The translations under genes and the position numbers were made by a program. A DNA stretch of 64,000 bases from Conexibacter sp. S30A1. GTDB lineage: Bacteria; Actinomycetota; Thermoleophilia; Solirubrobacterales; Solirubrobacteraceae. The stretch is from positions 2,976,001-3,040,000 of the forward strand of contig NZ_CP097127.1 of NCBI RefSeq assembly GCF_023330665.1, given 5' to 3'. The notes beneath the pieces were generated by a model, which saw nothing but the letters and a program-made list of their open reading frames with translations, was not told where the DNA came from and searched no databases. Positions 41,239 through 49,691 of this stretch are shown here, piece after piece. Numbering within the stretch: position 1 is the stretch's first letter; each line of letters begins with the position of its first letter.

Positions 41239-42174
41239 ATGGTTGGTCGACGCGCGCGATCACGAGGATGGTGGGGCGGAGCCGCAGGGTCTGTGTTTGT
41301 GGCTCTGCTCGTCTCGGCGTGCGGCTCGGCCGAGCCGAAGACGGTGACGGTAGTGCAGGTACAGCATCACTCGAAGCCTGTCGTGCTCAAGGTGCCGCAC
41401 ACGGGTCAGCCGAGCCAATGCACTGTTTGGTTGACGGGTGGTAGCGCGCTGGTCACGTTCCAAGGCGACGGCTATCCGGTCGCCGCCACGTGCAACGCAT
41501 GGGTCGTGCAATCCGCCAAGAACGGCAGCCTCTGGACAACGCAGACACCAACGGACTTCAGCGCGTACGGAGATGATGTTCAGGTGTGCCGGCTACGCGG
41601 CCACAACGGCTGGGAGTACGCGACCGTGCTCGATGCCTCATCAACCGCCGGCAGTGCTGGTCAGGCATCTTGCGAAGGCTTGCTCTCCACTGGCCAGTGG
41701 GTCGAGTTGCCCGCCGACAACTCGGTGAATTACGTCCCTCCCAAACCACCCGCGAGCCCACCGGCCGGACGAGGCACTCCGGTTCTTCGGATCGGCAGAT
41801 GGACAGGTCGCGAGCCGAGCCTGATCGGGTTCAGCGCAGATGGCGGAAACGTAGTCACAGACTTGCGGTGGAAGGCTTGGGGCAAGACGCAGGCGCTCGG
41901 CGTTGGTCAAAGCGACATTCAGACGTGTATCCCGTCATGCGGGTCAGGCGGCGACATGCCGGTCTCCGCATACATCCTCTTGAGCGATCCATCGCACGGC
42001 CGGTTCACGCACATGACCGAGTCGCAGGGCGGGCAGATCACCCACGATGTCGAAGGCGCGAAACCGCCCACCCTCGCACAGATGCAGACCGGGCACATAG
42101 GCTTCTGGCCGTGGGAAGCGCTGAGCTACAAGGAGGCCCTCAACGAATACGAGCAGGCGCTCAACCGAACCTGA
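41239..42174 (+). CDS. lipoprotein of unknown function
   Basis: 311 residues from ATG 41239; TATTCT ten bases before may be its -10. Basic N-terminus (MVGRRARSRGWWGG), hydrophobic AAGSVFVALLVSAC with the lipobox LVSAC, so it should be lipidated at that Cys and held on the outer face of the membrane. The mature part has several Cys pairs (QCTVWL, ATCNAW, QVCRLRG, QTCIPSCGSGG) and a central proline-rich linker (YVPPKPPASPPAGRG). No catalytic motif recognised. Confidence 0.72.
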   Translation: MVGRRARSRGWWGGAAGSVFVALLVSACGSAEPKTVTVVQVQHHSKPVVLKVPHTGQPSQCTVWLTGGSALVTFQGDGYPVAATCNAWVVQSAKNGSLWTTQTPTDFSAYGDDVQVCRLRGHNGWEYATVLDASSTAGSAGQASCEGLLSTGQWVELPADNSVNYVPPKPPASPPAGRGTPVLRIGRWTGREPSLIGFSADGGNVVTDLRWKAWGKTQALGVGQSDIQTCIPSCGSGGDMPVSAYILLSDPSHGRFTHMTESQGGQITHDVEGAKPPTLAQMQTGHIGFWPWEALSYKEALNEYEQALNRT

Positions 42175-42277
42175 GCGCTGATCGGGAGCAGACAATCGCT
42201 TTCACCTCAGCGACGAGCCTGAGCCGGCGAGTGCTTCGGCGACGGGTCGAGCGTCACGGCACAACTGTGCCAAGGGC

Positions 42278-43075
42278 CTACGGGTGTTCGGGAACTACCT
42301 CGATCAAACTTGCGAGCGCCCAGCCGATGTTGTCGAGTGCCGCCGCCGACATCAGGACGTCATGTTGGGCGGCCTCCTCAACGATCCTGCGCGCGGGATC
42401 CGCTCTGTTTGGATGCGCCTGAAGCAAGCCGTGGGACACGGCGTCAAGGTAAGCCACCGACTCGCGTGACCCCGTTCCTGGGTCGAGCGGTATGGAGAAC
42501 GTCTTGATGAGGCCCGTCAGGCACGAGCGTGTCTTCTTGGCAAGAGCCAGTGGCGGCTCGGTCGGCTTGCGGAACAAAACAAACACGTCTCGAGCGACCA
42601 TCGCGTTGTTGTCGATGTATCCGTTCTCTGCGCGGTGCTGTATCGCCTTGTTCCTGACGGTTCCAAGCCACTTGAGTAGCTGCAGCTCGCGGCGGCGTGC
42701 GCGTAGGGCGGGTGCGATTGGGTGATTGGTTTTCTCGGCTGTCTCGACCACGACTTGGAGACCGCCCGTGGGGAGGGGCGGATTCGCGGTTGTCGCTATC
42801 AGGTGTGCCACGCCTTCGGATAGAGAATGTGTGTGCTGATACACAGACTCGGCGCTGGTGATGAGCGCCTGCAGCGTCTCCAACGGCTGTGCGTTGTATG
42901 CCACTTGGTAGTTGGCGGCTCGGAACATCACGCCCGCCGTGCGTAGGCTTCCAATCCCGAACAAGAGGCTCTTCGCTGCGTCTGCCGTCGGGGTTCTGTC
43001 AGAGCGCCTGACCACGAGAGCAACTGCACGATCAAAGCTGTCTGGCTGATGCATCTTTGGCATCGTCGGGATCAC
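42278..43075 (-). CDS. hypothetical protein, HEPN-like motif
   Basis: 265 residues from GTG 43075; ATG 43063 is equally possible. Predominantly helical. LLKWLGTVRNKAIQHRAENGYIDNNAMVARDVFVLF contains R-N-K-A-x-x-H, reminiscent of the R-x4-6-H motif of HEPN domains, and the surrounding amphipathic helices suit that fold. HEPN proteins are often RNases or their partners. No adjacent MNT or other antitoxin gene is seen. Function unassigned. Confidence 0.55.
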   Translation of the reverse strand: MIPTMPKMHQPDSFDRAVALVVRRSDRTPTADAAKSLLFGIGSLRTAGVMFRAANYQVAYNAQPLETLQALITSAESVYQHTHSLSEGVAHLIATTANPPLPTGGLQVVVETAEKTNHPIAPALRARRRELQLLKWLGTVRNKAIQHRAENGYIDNNAMVARDVFVLFRKPTEPPLALAKKTRSCLTGLIKTFSIPLDPGTGSRESVAYLDAVSHGLLQAHPNRADPARRIVEEAAQHDVLMSAAALDNIGWALASLIEVVPEHP

Positions 43076-43289
43076 ACCACACCGAGTAGACGGCTCAGTG
43101 CAGTCGCGCCCACATCGTTTGCCGGACGGAGCGACTTAGGCCGGGTGACCGGCCCATAGGTCGCCCGCGGCGAAGCGCGCGAACTATCCCTTTCGCCTCC
43201 TGAGCGTTTGTGGCGCGCTAGCGCAATGGCGACCAAGTAGAAATCTGACCGGGCTGGCGAGGGCCGCGGAGATCCTGTGCCGTGGCGCC

Positions 43290-43838
43290 TCAGTCCGTGG
43301 CCGCTTCTATGAGGAGCGAGAGCGCCGTGGAGATCTCGCGGCGGGATGCTGGATCATTGATCGTTCCGTCGTCGGCTACCGCATCGCGCGTTAGCGGCAG
43401 ACGCAAACATGCTGACTCGACGATGTTGGCGTGGACGTATCCGAGCACCTTGCGCAGCGAGTCGTGGGCATCGGCGCCGCCGGTTGGCGCCGCCGGTCCG
43501 GACAGGTTGATCCACGCCACTGGCTTTCCATAGGTGCCGCCATCTCCAACGGTCCACTCAAGTAGGTTCTTCAACGAGCCGGGGAGCGCGCCCGCGTACT
43601 CGGGCGTACAGATCATTACCCCATCAGCGGCGGTGATGTGTGCGCGTAGGTCCGCAACAGCGGCGTCAACGACCTCGCCCTCCCGGTCATCATCGGGGTT
43701 GAAGTGCGGCAACGATCCCATAGCCTCGTACACCTCTACGGTTACACCGACAGGTGCCAACTGCTGCGCCGTACGGATCGTCGCGGTGTTCGTAGAGCCC
43801 GCTCGCAAGCTCCCGGAGATCAACAAAATATGCGGCAT
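43290..43838 (-). CDS. NADPH-dependent FMN reductase family protein
   Basis: 182 residues from ATG 43838. HILLISGSLRAGSTNTATIRTAQQL is the flavodoxin-like first strand and phosphate loop, SLPHFNPDDDREG and ITAADGVMICTPEYAGALPGSLKNLLEWTVG the FMN-isoalloxazine loop typical of the YieF/ChrR-type NAD(P)H:FMN reductases. These reduce quinones, chromate or azo compounds with NAD(P)H. Divergent from the methionine aminopeptidase gene with 148 bases between. Confidence 0.87.
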   Translation of the reverse strand: MPHILLISGSLRAGSTNTATIRTAQQLAPVGVTVEVYEAMGSLPHFNPDDDREGEVVDAAVADLRAHITAADGVMICTPEYAGALPGSLKNLLEWTVGDGGTYGKPVAWINLSGPAAPTGGADAHDSLRKVLGYVHANIVESACLRLPLTRDAVADDGTINDPASRREISTALSLLIEAATD

Positions 43839-43974
43839 CAACCGCGAACGATACGGCGCAAGTTCAGAGCCGACGCAGCCAGCATCCTCGCGAGCGTTTC
43901 TGACGATCGCACCCACGTGGGCGAACGAAACTATCCGCACGATCCCGACGGCGAGGTTCGGTGTGGCTGCGTCG

Positions 43975-43980
43975 TAGGCT
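43975..43980 (+). promoter_or_regulatory. -10 element TAGGCT, leaderless start
   Basis: TAGGCT ends six bases before ATG 43987; no ribosome site intervenes. Confidence 0.4.
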
Positions 43981-43986
43981 TGGGGC

Positions 43987-44727
43987 ATGTCGATCGAGAC
44001 CCAGGAGCAGCTTGAGGCGCTTAGAGCCGCTGGTCGTGTAGTGGCTGACGCGATCCGTGCGATGCGGGCCGAGGTTCGGGCGGGGGTCAGCACGCGGGAG
44101 CTTGACGAGACCGGTGCTCGTGTGTTCGCTCGGGCGGGCGCACGCTCCGGGCCGCAGCTGGATTACGGCTTCCCCGGAACCAACTGCATTAGTGTCAACG
44201 ACGAGGCCGTGCACGGCATCCCGGGCGGCCGACGACTCAAGGACGGTGATCTTGTCAAGCTCGATGTGACCGCAGAGCTCAACGGTTATTACGCCGACGC
44301 GTGCGTGTCAGTTCAGGTCGGGCAGACATCCGCCTCGTATGCGCGACTCGCTGATGCGAGCCGGCGGGCGCTCCACAGCGGCATGCGAGCCGCTCGCGCT
44401 GGTGTCCCGATCAACGAGATCGGCCGTGCGGTCGAGACCACAGTCGCCAGCTATGGATACTCGGTGTGTCGGGATCTCACCGGTCACGGGATCGGCCGCC
44501 GGATCCACGAGCCGCCGAACATCCCCAGCTTCCAACACCCGCGGCTTGACCAGCGACTCACCGAGGGCCTGGTGATCACGATCGAGCCGATCATCGCCGC
44601 CGGCAGCGGCGAGGTACACGACGCCGGCGATGGCTGGACTCTCAAGACTCGCGATGGATCCTGCGCCGCTCACTTCGAGCACACGATCGTGATCACTGAT
44701 CGGGCGCCGATCGTCCTGACGGCCTGA
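43987..44727 (+). CDS. map: type I methionine aminopeptidase
   Basis: 246 residues. The metal-binding set is visible: LDYGFPGTNCISVNDEAVHGIPG (substrate His), DLVKLDVTAELNGYYADACVSV (two Asp ligands), LTGHGIGRRIHEPPNIP (His), LVITIEPIIAAG (Glu) and SCAAHFEHTIVIT (Glu). The enzyme removes the initiator methionine in the cytoplasm. The short length and absence of the N-terminal zinc-finger extension fit type Ia. An additional copy in an accessory region is not unusual for actinobacteria. Probably leaderless. Confidence 0.92.
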   Translation: MSIETQEQLEALRAAGRVVADAIRAMRAEVRAGVSTRELDETGARVFARAGARSGPQLDYGFPGTNCISVNDEAVHGIPGGRRLKDGDLVKLDVTAELNGYYADACVSVQVGQTSASYARLADASRRALHSGMRAARAGVPINEIGRAVETTVASYGYSVCRDLTGHGIGRRIHEPPNIPSFQHPRLDQRLTEGLVITIEPIIAAGSGEVHDAGDGWTLKTRDGSCAAHFEHTIVITDRAPIVLTA

Positions 44728-44889
44728 GCGGCGAGCTCGCTCGCGGACGGTCCCGTCACGTTGTCGCTGGCAGCGACCACCGCTATTGCTTCGCCGTCCC
44801 AGAGGCCACGAGCGACGTGAACGCATAGGCGACGACTGGGCATAACTGCCGCGGGTCGCCGACTCGACCGTGATCCCGTTTCTCCTCGG

Positions 44890-44895
44890 TAAGAT
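44890..44895 (+). promoter_or_regulatory. -10 element TAAGAT, leaderless start
   Basis: TAAGAT ends six bases before ATG 44902. Confidence 0.45.
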
Positions 44896-44901
44896 CGGCG
44901 C

Positions 44902-45168
44902 ATGGCCGCTGTACCGGTGCCCGGTGGCGTAGTTCATGAGCTTCCGGCCGACCTGCGCGCCGCGCTTGTCAGTAACGCGACGGCGCTGGAGGCTTGGAAC
45001 GACATCACGTCGTTGGCTCGCAACGAGTTCATCTGCTGGGTTGAAGACGCGAAGCAGTCGACGACCCGCGAGCGGCGCATCCGACGAACTCAAGAAGAGC
45101 TCGAAGATGGAAAGCGCCGACCTTGCTGTTGGCCCGGCTGCGCTCACCGAGAGCGCAACGGCAAGTAA
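44902..45168 (+). CDS. small YdeI/OmpD-associated-type protein
   Basis: 88 residues. ELPADLRAALVSNATALEAWNDITSLARNEFICWVEDAKQ and TRERRIRRTQEELEDGKRRPCCWPGC form the bacteriocin-protection (OmpdA) domain pattern, with two adjacent Cys and a third near the C-terminus. It is a shorter relative of the protein at 19421-20005. Role unknown. It reads towards the TIR gene, 360 bases away. Confidence 0.75.
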   Translation: MAAVPVPGGVVHELPADLRAALVSNATALEAWNDITSLARNEFICWVEDAKQSTTRERRIRRTQEELEDGKRRPCCWPGCAHRERNGK

Positions 45169-45518
45169 ATCGAGCAGCCCTCGCCGACGTCCAGTCAAGT
45201 GCGGGCGCCGCCTCCCCGGACCGCTTCCCCGGAGCGGGATTCGCTGACGGCGCCGCCCGCCGCGAACACATCCGAGATGATCTTCGGCGGAGTCGGCAGA
45301 CTGGCCACTACTCGATCCTGCTCTACCTGCTCCACGGCCGGCCCGGCACTCGATCAGCCCTGACGATCGCTTCCGAAACTGAGATAGCCCCATCGCGACG
45401 ATTGCATTGGCGACGAGATGACGATCGGACTCGAACCGATGTTTCTTCCGGTCGTCAAGCACGAAGCACCGCATCGGCGTTGGCTCTCACGCGGTTCGGG
45501 GCGCGCCGTGGGCGCACG
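45169..45518. other. intergenic, no gene supported
   Basis: About 350 bases. The plus-strand frame of the TIR gene is open across much of it but codon use and content do not look coding. A tRNA-like T arm occurs at 45423-45441 on the minus strand without the rest of a tRNA. Confidence 0.45.
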
Positions 45519-45524
45519 TACCAT
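45519..45524 (+). promoter_or_regulatory. -10 element TACCAT, leaderless start
   Basis: TACCAT ends six bases before GTG 45531 of the TIR gene. Confidence 0.45.
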
Positions 45525-45530
45525 CCGCTC

Positions 45531-47099
45531 GTGCCCGACGAGACGCTCGACTTCATGCCAGCGCAGTTCGTTGCATGGGCTGACGAGCACCGTGAGCTTC
45601 TCGACCGGATCGTCGCGGCGCTCGCCAGCGACGGTGCCTGGCCGCTGCTCACCGATCTGACGCGAGCGTTCGTCAGGCTCGGGAAGCCAACCCCGGTCGA
45701 GGCGATCGTGTTCGACATGCCGCAACCGCTGCGGTTCCGGACAGGCCACCCTGAACGTGCGGTCCTCTCACTGTTCGGTCTCAGGCTGGTCGAGGGTGGC
45801 CAGTCGTTTCTCGCCGGGTTCTACGAGGCCCTGTCCCGCGCCCGGGAACGGTTCGCGGCGGACGATCACCCAAGCCTTACAAGAGACGACATCGTGGAGC
45901 TTGCGGCGCGGGTAAATGTCCATCCGTCGGCGCTCGCCGAGATCGTGGAGCGTGAGGCGCCCTTCCTCGGCAATAGCACCCCTCAGAGCTCCAGTGAGGT
46001 TTGGGTCCGGGAAGTCAGCACTTCCGTCGTGAACTACTGGGAGGCCGAAACGATCGACGACTACCTCCGGATCCGGGCCGATGAGTTGCACCGCAGCCCC
46101 ACATGGCACTGGCCCGCAGCGGAGCAGCCACTCAGCGCGCCCGCAGTGGTGGCCGCGCCCGACGGGGAGCAGCTCACGGTGTTTATCTCTCATGCGAGCG
46201 AGGACAAGGCTAATGTCGCACGCCCGATCGCCGAGGCGCTCGAGGCAGCGGGGTGGAAGGTCTGGCTCGACGAGTACGAGCTGACCCTTGGCGACAGTCT
46301 GTTGCAACGCATCAACGACGGTCTCGCCCAAAGCCGCTGCGGCGTCGTCATCCTCAGCGAGAGCTTCTTCGCGTTCGCGAAGTACTGGACCCAACAGGAA
46401 CTCGAGGCGCTCGCTGCGAAGGAGTCGACCTCGGGCGCGAAGGTGATCTTGCCCGTATGGCACGGGATTGACGAGCACTATCTGGCCCAGAAGGCCCCGA
46501 TGCTAGCCACCCGGATCGGCGTCTCTACCGACATGGGCATCCCGCACGTAGTCGAACGGATAACTCGAGCGCTCTCCAAGGAGCTGCGATCCGACACGAC
46601 GCCACGAACAGGTGAGCCCGTGTTGAGGTCGGTGGTCCCATCCGAGGAGCCGCCGGCAGCCACCGATCGGACCTCAACCGTCCCGCAGGCAATCACTGAG
46701 CCGGTCCTCGTGCTCGCTCCCCCATCTCAGCATCGGCTCAACGATCCCCACCAAGTGACACCACCGCCACAAGTCATCTGGTCCCAGGCGGCAATCGTCG
46801 AGGTCGAGAACGTCGGCACCGCCGTGGCCTACATCCTTGGTGCCGGAGCAGACCCCGCTGGGTCCGCCCCGATCACGGTAAAACCGCCGACCGCTATCGC
46901 GCCAGGCTCGACGCGACCAGTCGAGCTCGTCGTGAGCACCATCGCCGCTGACGCCCGCGTCCCCGCCGGCCAGCTGTTTCGCTTCTGGCTTGACTACGGA
47001 ACCGGCGACAAACCGGATCGCCGCCTATGGGCGGTTGCCCAATACAACGCCGGCGGAGGATGGAGCAACGTTGGTTCCGAGAATCGCCCGCACCCGTAA
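45531..47099 (+). CDS. TIR-domain protein, probable NAD-consuming immune effector
   Basis: 522 residues from GTG 45531. Residues ~1-150 form a helical domain (FVAWADEHRELLDRIVAALAS, LARVNVHPSALAEIVEREAPF) I do not recognise. Residues ~214-340 are a TIR domain: LTVFISHASEDKANVARPIAEAL (box 1), GWKVWLDEYELTLGDSLLQRI (box 2), VVILSESFFAFAKYWTQQELEAL with the Glu in the position used by TIR NADases. The C-terminal ~110 residues (AAIVEVENVGTAVAYILGAG ... GQLFRFWLDYGTGD) look like an immunoglobulin-like beta sandwich. TIR proteins of this kind act in phage defence; no partner gene is adjacent. Confidence 0.8.
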   Translation: MPDETLDFMPAQFVAWADEHRELLDRIVAALASDGAWPLLTDLTRAFVRLGKPTPVEAIVFDMPQPLRFRTGHPERAVLSLFGLRLVEGGQSFLAGFYEALSRARERFAADDHPSLTRDDIVELAARVNVHPSALAEIVEREAPFLGNSTPQSSSEVWVREVSTSVVNYWEAETIDDYLRIRADELHRSPTWHWPAAEQPLSAPAVVAAPDGEQLTVFISHASEDKANVARPIAEALEAAGWKVWLDEYELTLGDSLLQRINDGLAQSRCGVVILSESFFAFAKYWTQQELEALAAKESTSGAKVILPVWHGIDEHYLAQKAPMLATRIGVSTDMGIPHVVERITRALSKELRSDTTPRTGEPVLRSVVPSEEPPAATDRTSTVPQAITEPVLVLAPPSQHRLNDPHQVTPPPQVIWSQAAIVEVENVGTAVAYILGAGADPAGSAPITVKPPTAIAPGSTRPVELVVSTIAADARVPAGQLFRFWLDYGTGDKPDRRLWAVAQYNAGGGWSNVGSENRPHP

Positions 47100-47382
47100 C
47101 CCAGCGCCGCTGAAACGATCGCACAGCCGCGAAGCGCACGGGATCACCTTTCCAGTCGGTGATCGCTTTCGCCCTTTGGATGCCTCTTGCACCGCTTGCG
47201 CTTAGGCGACAAAACGTCATTCGGCCGAACGCGCTGAAATCGCCGGTGAGCGAGGAACGTGAGAGCCTAGCGCCAGCGCTCGGCGGCTACCGCTGGCCTC
47301 GGGTAGCAGCCGGAACAGCGCCCACATGCGGGAGGCAGCAGCCTGGTTCCGGCTGGTGGGGCCGGGCCCTCCCCTGATTTTT

Positions 47383-48774
47383 GGCGCTTGTGACGTTTTC
47401 GTGGGTGTAGTGACCGGCTGAGAACGGGGCGCACGCCCCGTTGGCTCTAGGGTTTCCGGCTTCTTCAGTGCTGGATTCCTTAGGAGGCGAACGAGACGTG
47501 CGCAGCATCAGAGTATGGGCGCGGCTGCTTGGGCTGCGCGGGACGGTGATCGAGGAGGTCAACGTCAACGACGCTGGGGAGGGGACGGAGGTTGTTGTGG
47601 CGGTCCGGCCGGGCTGGCGGGAGCGGGGTCGTTGTGGGATCTGTGGCCGGCGTGCGGGGCGCTTTGATCGTGGCGGCGGGCGACGGCGTTGGCGGGCGCT
47701 GGACCTCGGCACGTCGCTGTGCTGGATCGAGGCTGACGCCCCGCGGGTGTGCTGTAGCAAGCACGGGGTGGTGGTCGCCCGGGTGCCGTGGGCCAGGCAC
47801 GACTCCAGGTTCACCCGTGCGTTTGAGGATCAGTGCTGCTGGCTGGCGGTGAACTGCTCCAAGAAGGCTGTCGCTGAGCTGATGCGTTGCTCCTGGCGGA
47901 CTGTTGGGAGCATCCTTGAGCGGGTCTGTGGCGAAGCCCGCTTGAAGGTCGATCTGCTGTCGGGGCTTACGAGCATCGGGATCGACGAGATCAGCTACAG
48001 ACGCGGTCAGAGATACCTCACCGTCGTCGTTGATCATCACAGCGGCCGGCTGGTGTGGGCCGCCCCTGGCCGCGACCGCCAGACGGTGCTCTCGTTCTTT
48101 GATGCGCTCGGCCAAGAGCGCTGCAAAGAGATCGAATCTGTGTCCTGTGACATGGCCTCATGGATCAGCTCCGCGGTCGCTGAAGCGGTCCCTGACGCGC
48201 AGCGTTGCGTGGACCCGTTCCACGTGATCGGGTTAGCAACCGACGCGCTTGACGAGGTCCGCCGTGAGCTGTGGCGCGAAGCCAGACGCGAGAAGAACCT
48301 GACGCTCGCCAAGGACCTCAAGGGCGCCCGGTTCTGTGTGTGGAAGAACCCGGAGAATCTCACCGACCGCCAAGCCCAGAAGCTCGCGGTGATCGGAAAG
48401 CTCAACGGGCCGCTGTACCGCGCCTACCTGCTCAAGGAACAGCTGCGCCAGATCTACCGGTCCGCAACCTACGAGGAAGCCGAGGCGCTGCTGGACGCAT
48501 GGCTGGCCTGGGCCAGACGCTGCCGGCTGCCGGCGTTCACGAAGCTCGCCAGAACGATCACAGCCCAACGCGACGGGATCCTCGCTGCCATCCGCCTCGG
48601 GCTCTCCAACGCCCGCGTGGAACAGATCAACACCCAGATCAGGCTGATCACCAGACGAGCGTTCGGCTTTCACTCAGCCGACGCGCTGATCGCGCTCGCG
48701 ATGCTCACACTATCCGGGCTCTGCCCACCACTCCCAGACCGGGTCAAATAACCCACGAAAACGTCACAAGACCC
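47383..48774 (+). mobile_element. second ISL3-type element (1392 bp)
   Basis: Ends GGCGCTTGTGACGTTTTCGT and, on the complement, GGGTCTTGTGACGTTTTCGT; the 8-bp duplication TGATTTTT stands at 47375-47382 and 48775-48782. It is unrelated at sequence level to the other ISL3 pair. It entered the 5' edge of the structured leader ahead of the response-regulator-like gene. Confidence 0.93.
47498..48751 (+). CDS. ISL3-family transposase (second type)
   Basis: 417 residues from GTG 47498 with TTAGGAGG upstream. Zinc-binding N-terminus (GRCGICGRRAGRFD, RVCCSKHGVVVARV), HTH segment (SKKAVAELMRCSWRTVGSILERV) and DDE core: IGIDEISYRRGQRYLTVV, SVSCDMASWISSAVAE and NARVEQINTQIRLITRRAFGFHS. Complete; stop lies 23 bases inside the right end. 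Confidence 0.93.
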   Translation: MRSIRVWARLLGLRGTVIEEVNVNDAGEGTEVVVAVRPGWRERGRCGICGRRAGRFDRGGGRRRWRALDLGTSLCWIEADAPRVCCSKHGVVVARVPWARHDSRFTRAFEDQCCWLAVNCSKKAVAELMRCSWRTVGSILERVCGEARLKVDLLSGLTSIGIDEISYRRGQRYLTVVVDHHSGRLVWAAPGRDRQTVLSFFDALGQERCKEIESVSCDMASWISSAVAEAVPDAQRCVDPFHVIGLATDALDEVRRELWREARREKNLTLAKDLKGARFCVWKNPENLTDRQAQKLAVIGKLNGPLYRAYLLKEQLRQIYRSATYEEAEALLDAWLAWARRCRLPAFTKLARTITAQRDGILAAIRLGLSNARVEQINTQIRLITRRAFGFHSADALIALAMLTLSGLCPPLPDRVK

Positions 48775-48782
48775 TGATTTTT

Positions 48783-48859
48783 GCGCCCTGTCGGGCGCCT
48801 TGTGGGTCGGGTAACCGGCCCCGCCACCCGGGTGGGGCCACAGGCCCAGGAGGCATGTG
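48783..48859 (+). promoter_or_regulatory. structured leader L1
   Basis: Hairpin 1 GCGCCC-TGTC-GGGCGC (48783-48798), linker GGGTCGGG, hairpin 2 CCCCGCC (48819-48825) with GGTGGGG (48831-48837), then GGCCACA and the ribosome site. Related leaders stand at 49600-49691 and 51503-51600. The block's upstream edge (CCCTCCCCTGATTTTT, 47367-47382) was separated by the ISL3-type insertion. Confidence 0.65.
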
Positions 48860-49564
48860 ATGCTGACCGAACCTCAGCGTGTGATGGTCGCGGTGCAGGA
48901 CGACGCGGCACGGACGGCGCTTACCGAGAATCTGGAGGCGGACGGCTACAGGCCGCTGGCTGCGAGCTGTCTGGGGCACGCGCGCAGCCTTCTTGTGGAC
49001 CGTGTCGACGCGTTGATCGTGGACCTCGGCTCTGATACGGCCAGGCTGGTTGACATTGTGCGCGGTGACGGTCACCCCACGATCGACGCGTGGCTGCCGA
49101 TTCTGGCTGGGTCCGCGAGCGAGGATCTGTTTTCCCCGCTGCTGCTGCTTGACCGTGGCGCTGATGATGTGATCTACGAGCCGTGGCTGTATGTCGAGGT
49201 CCGGGCCCGGTTGGCGGCGCTGCTGCGCCGCGCCAATGCGGGACGCGCACGCCAAGTGCTGCGCGCCGGGGCGCTGCGCGTCGATATCGGTGCGCGCCGC
49301 GTTTGGATCGCCGAGACCGAGATCGAGGTGACCAACCGCGAGTTCGAGCTGCTTGTGGTGCTCGCGTCCGAGCCCGATCGGGTGTTCACCCGCAACGAGC
49401 TGCTGTCCAGTGTTTGGGATCTCGGCGACTGGGCGCGCACCCGCACGCTTGACTCGCATGTCGCGCGGCTGCGGCGCAAGCTCTCCGTCGATGGCGCGAG
49501 CTACCTGATCAATGTGTGGGGTGTCGGCTACCGCCTGACGCATACCGCCGGCGCGCCGGTGTGA
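48860..49564 (+). CDS. OmpR-type response-regulator-like protein with degenerate receiver
   Basis: 234 residues from ATG 48860 (AGGAGG six bases upstream). Residues ~1-115 have receiver-like spacing (VMVAVQDDAARTALTENLEADGYRPL, DALIVDLGSD, GADDVIYEPWLYVEVRARLAALL) with an Asp at the phosphorylation place, but the switch Thr/Lys positions are altered. Residues ~135-230 are a winged helix of the OmpR type (EIEVTNREFELLVVLASEPDRVFTRNELLSSVWD, TRTLDSHVARLRRKL, YLINVWGVGYRL). No histidine kinase is nearby. It may act as a phosphorylation-independent regulator of this element. Confidence 0.82.
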   Translation: MLTEPQRVMVAVQDDAARTALTENLEADGYRPLAASCLGHARSLLVDRVDALIVDLGSDTARLVDIVRGDGHPTIDAWLPILAGSASEDLFSPLLLLDRGADDVIYEPWLYVEVRARLAALLRRANAGRARQVLRAGALRVDIGARRVWIAETEIEVTNREFELLVVLASEPDRVFTRNELLSSVWDLGDWARTRTLDSHVARLRRKLSVDGASYLINVWGVGYRLTHTAGAPV

Positions 49565-49599
49565 GAGGCGCGGGCGGCGCTCACCGCCGTGCGCGGGAC

Positions 49600-49691
49600 C
49601 ATCCCTTTCCCGATTGTGGTGCCCTGTGGGCGCTGGGGGTCGGGGACGGTCTCGCACACGGTGGGGCCACAACCCCGCAAGGGAGGGCCAG
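49600..49691 (+). promoter_or_regulatory. structured leader L2
   Basis: Starts with CCATCCCTTTCCCGATTG, then hairpin 1 GTGCCC-TGT-GGGCGC (49619-49633), linker GGGTCGGGGA, hairpin 2 TCTCGC (49650-49655) with GTGGGG (49661-49666), then GGCCACA and AAGGGAGGG. Pairing is kept although half the stem bases differ from L1. Confidence 0.65.

Noticed and set aside
45423..45441. tRNA-like T arm (CGGTTCGAGTCCG on the minus strand)
   Set aside because: No anticodon arm, D arm or acceptor pairing around it; a chance or very old remnant.
45123..45530. Upstream extension of the TIR protein to 658 residues
   Set aside because: Extension is arginine/serine-rich without domain character and overlaps the preceding gene; a leaderless start at 45531 fits the local pattern.
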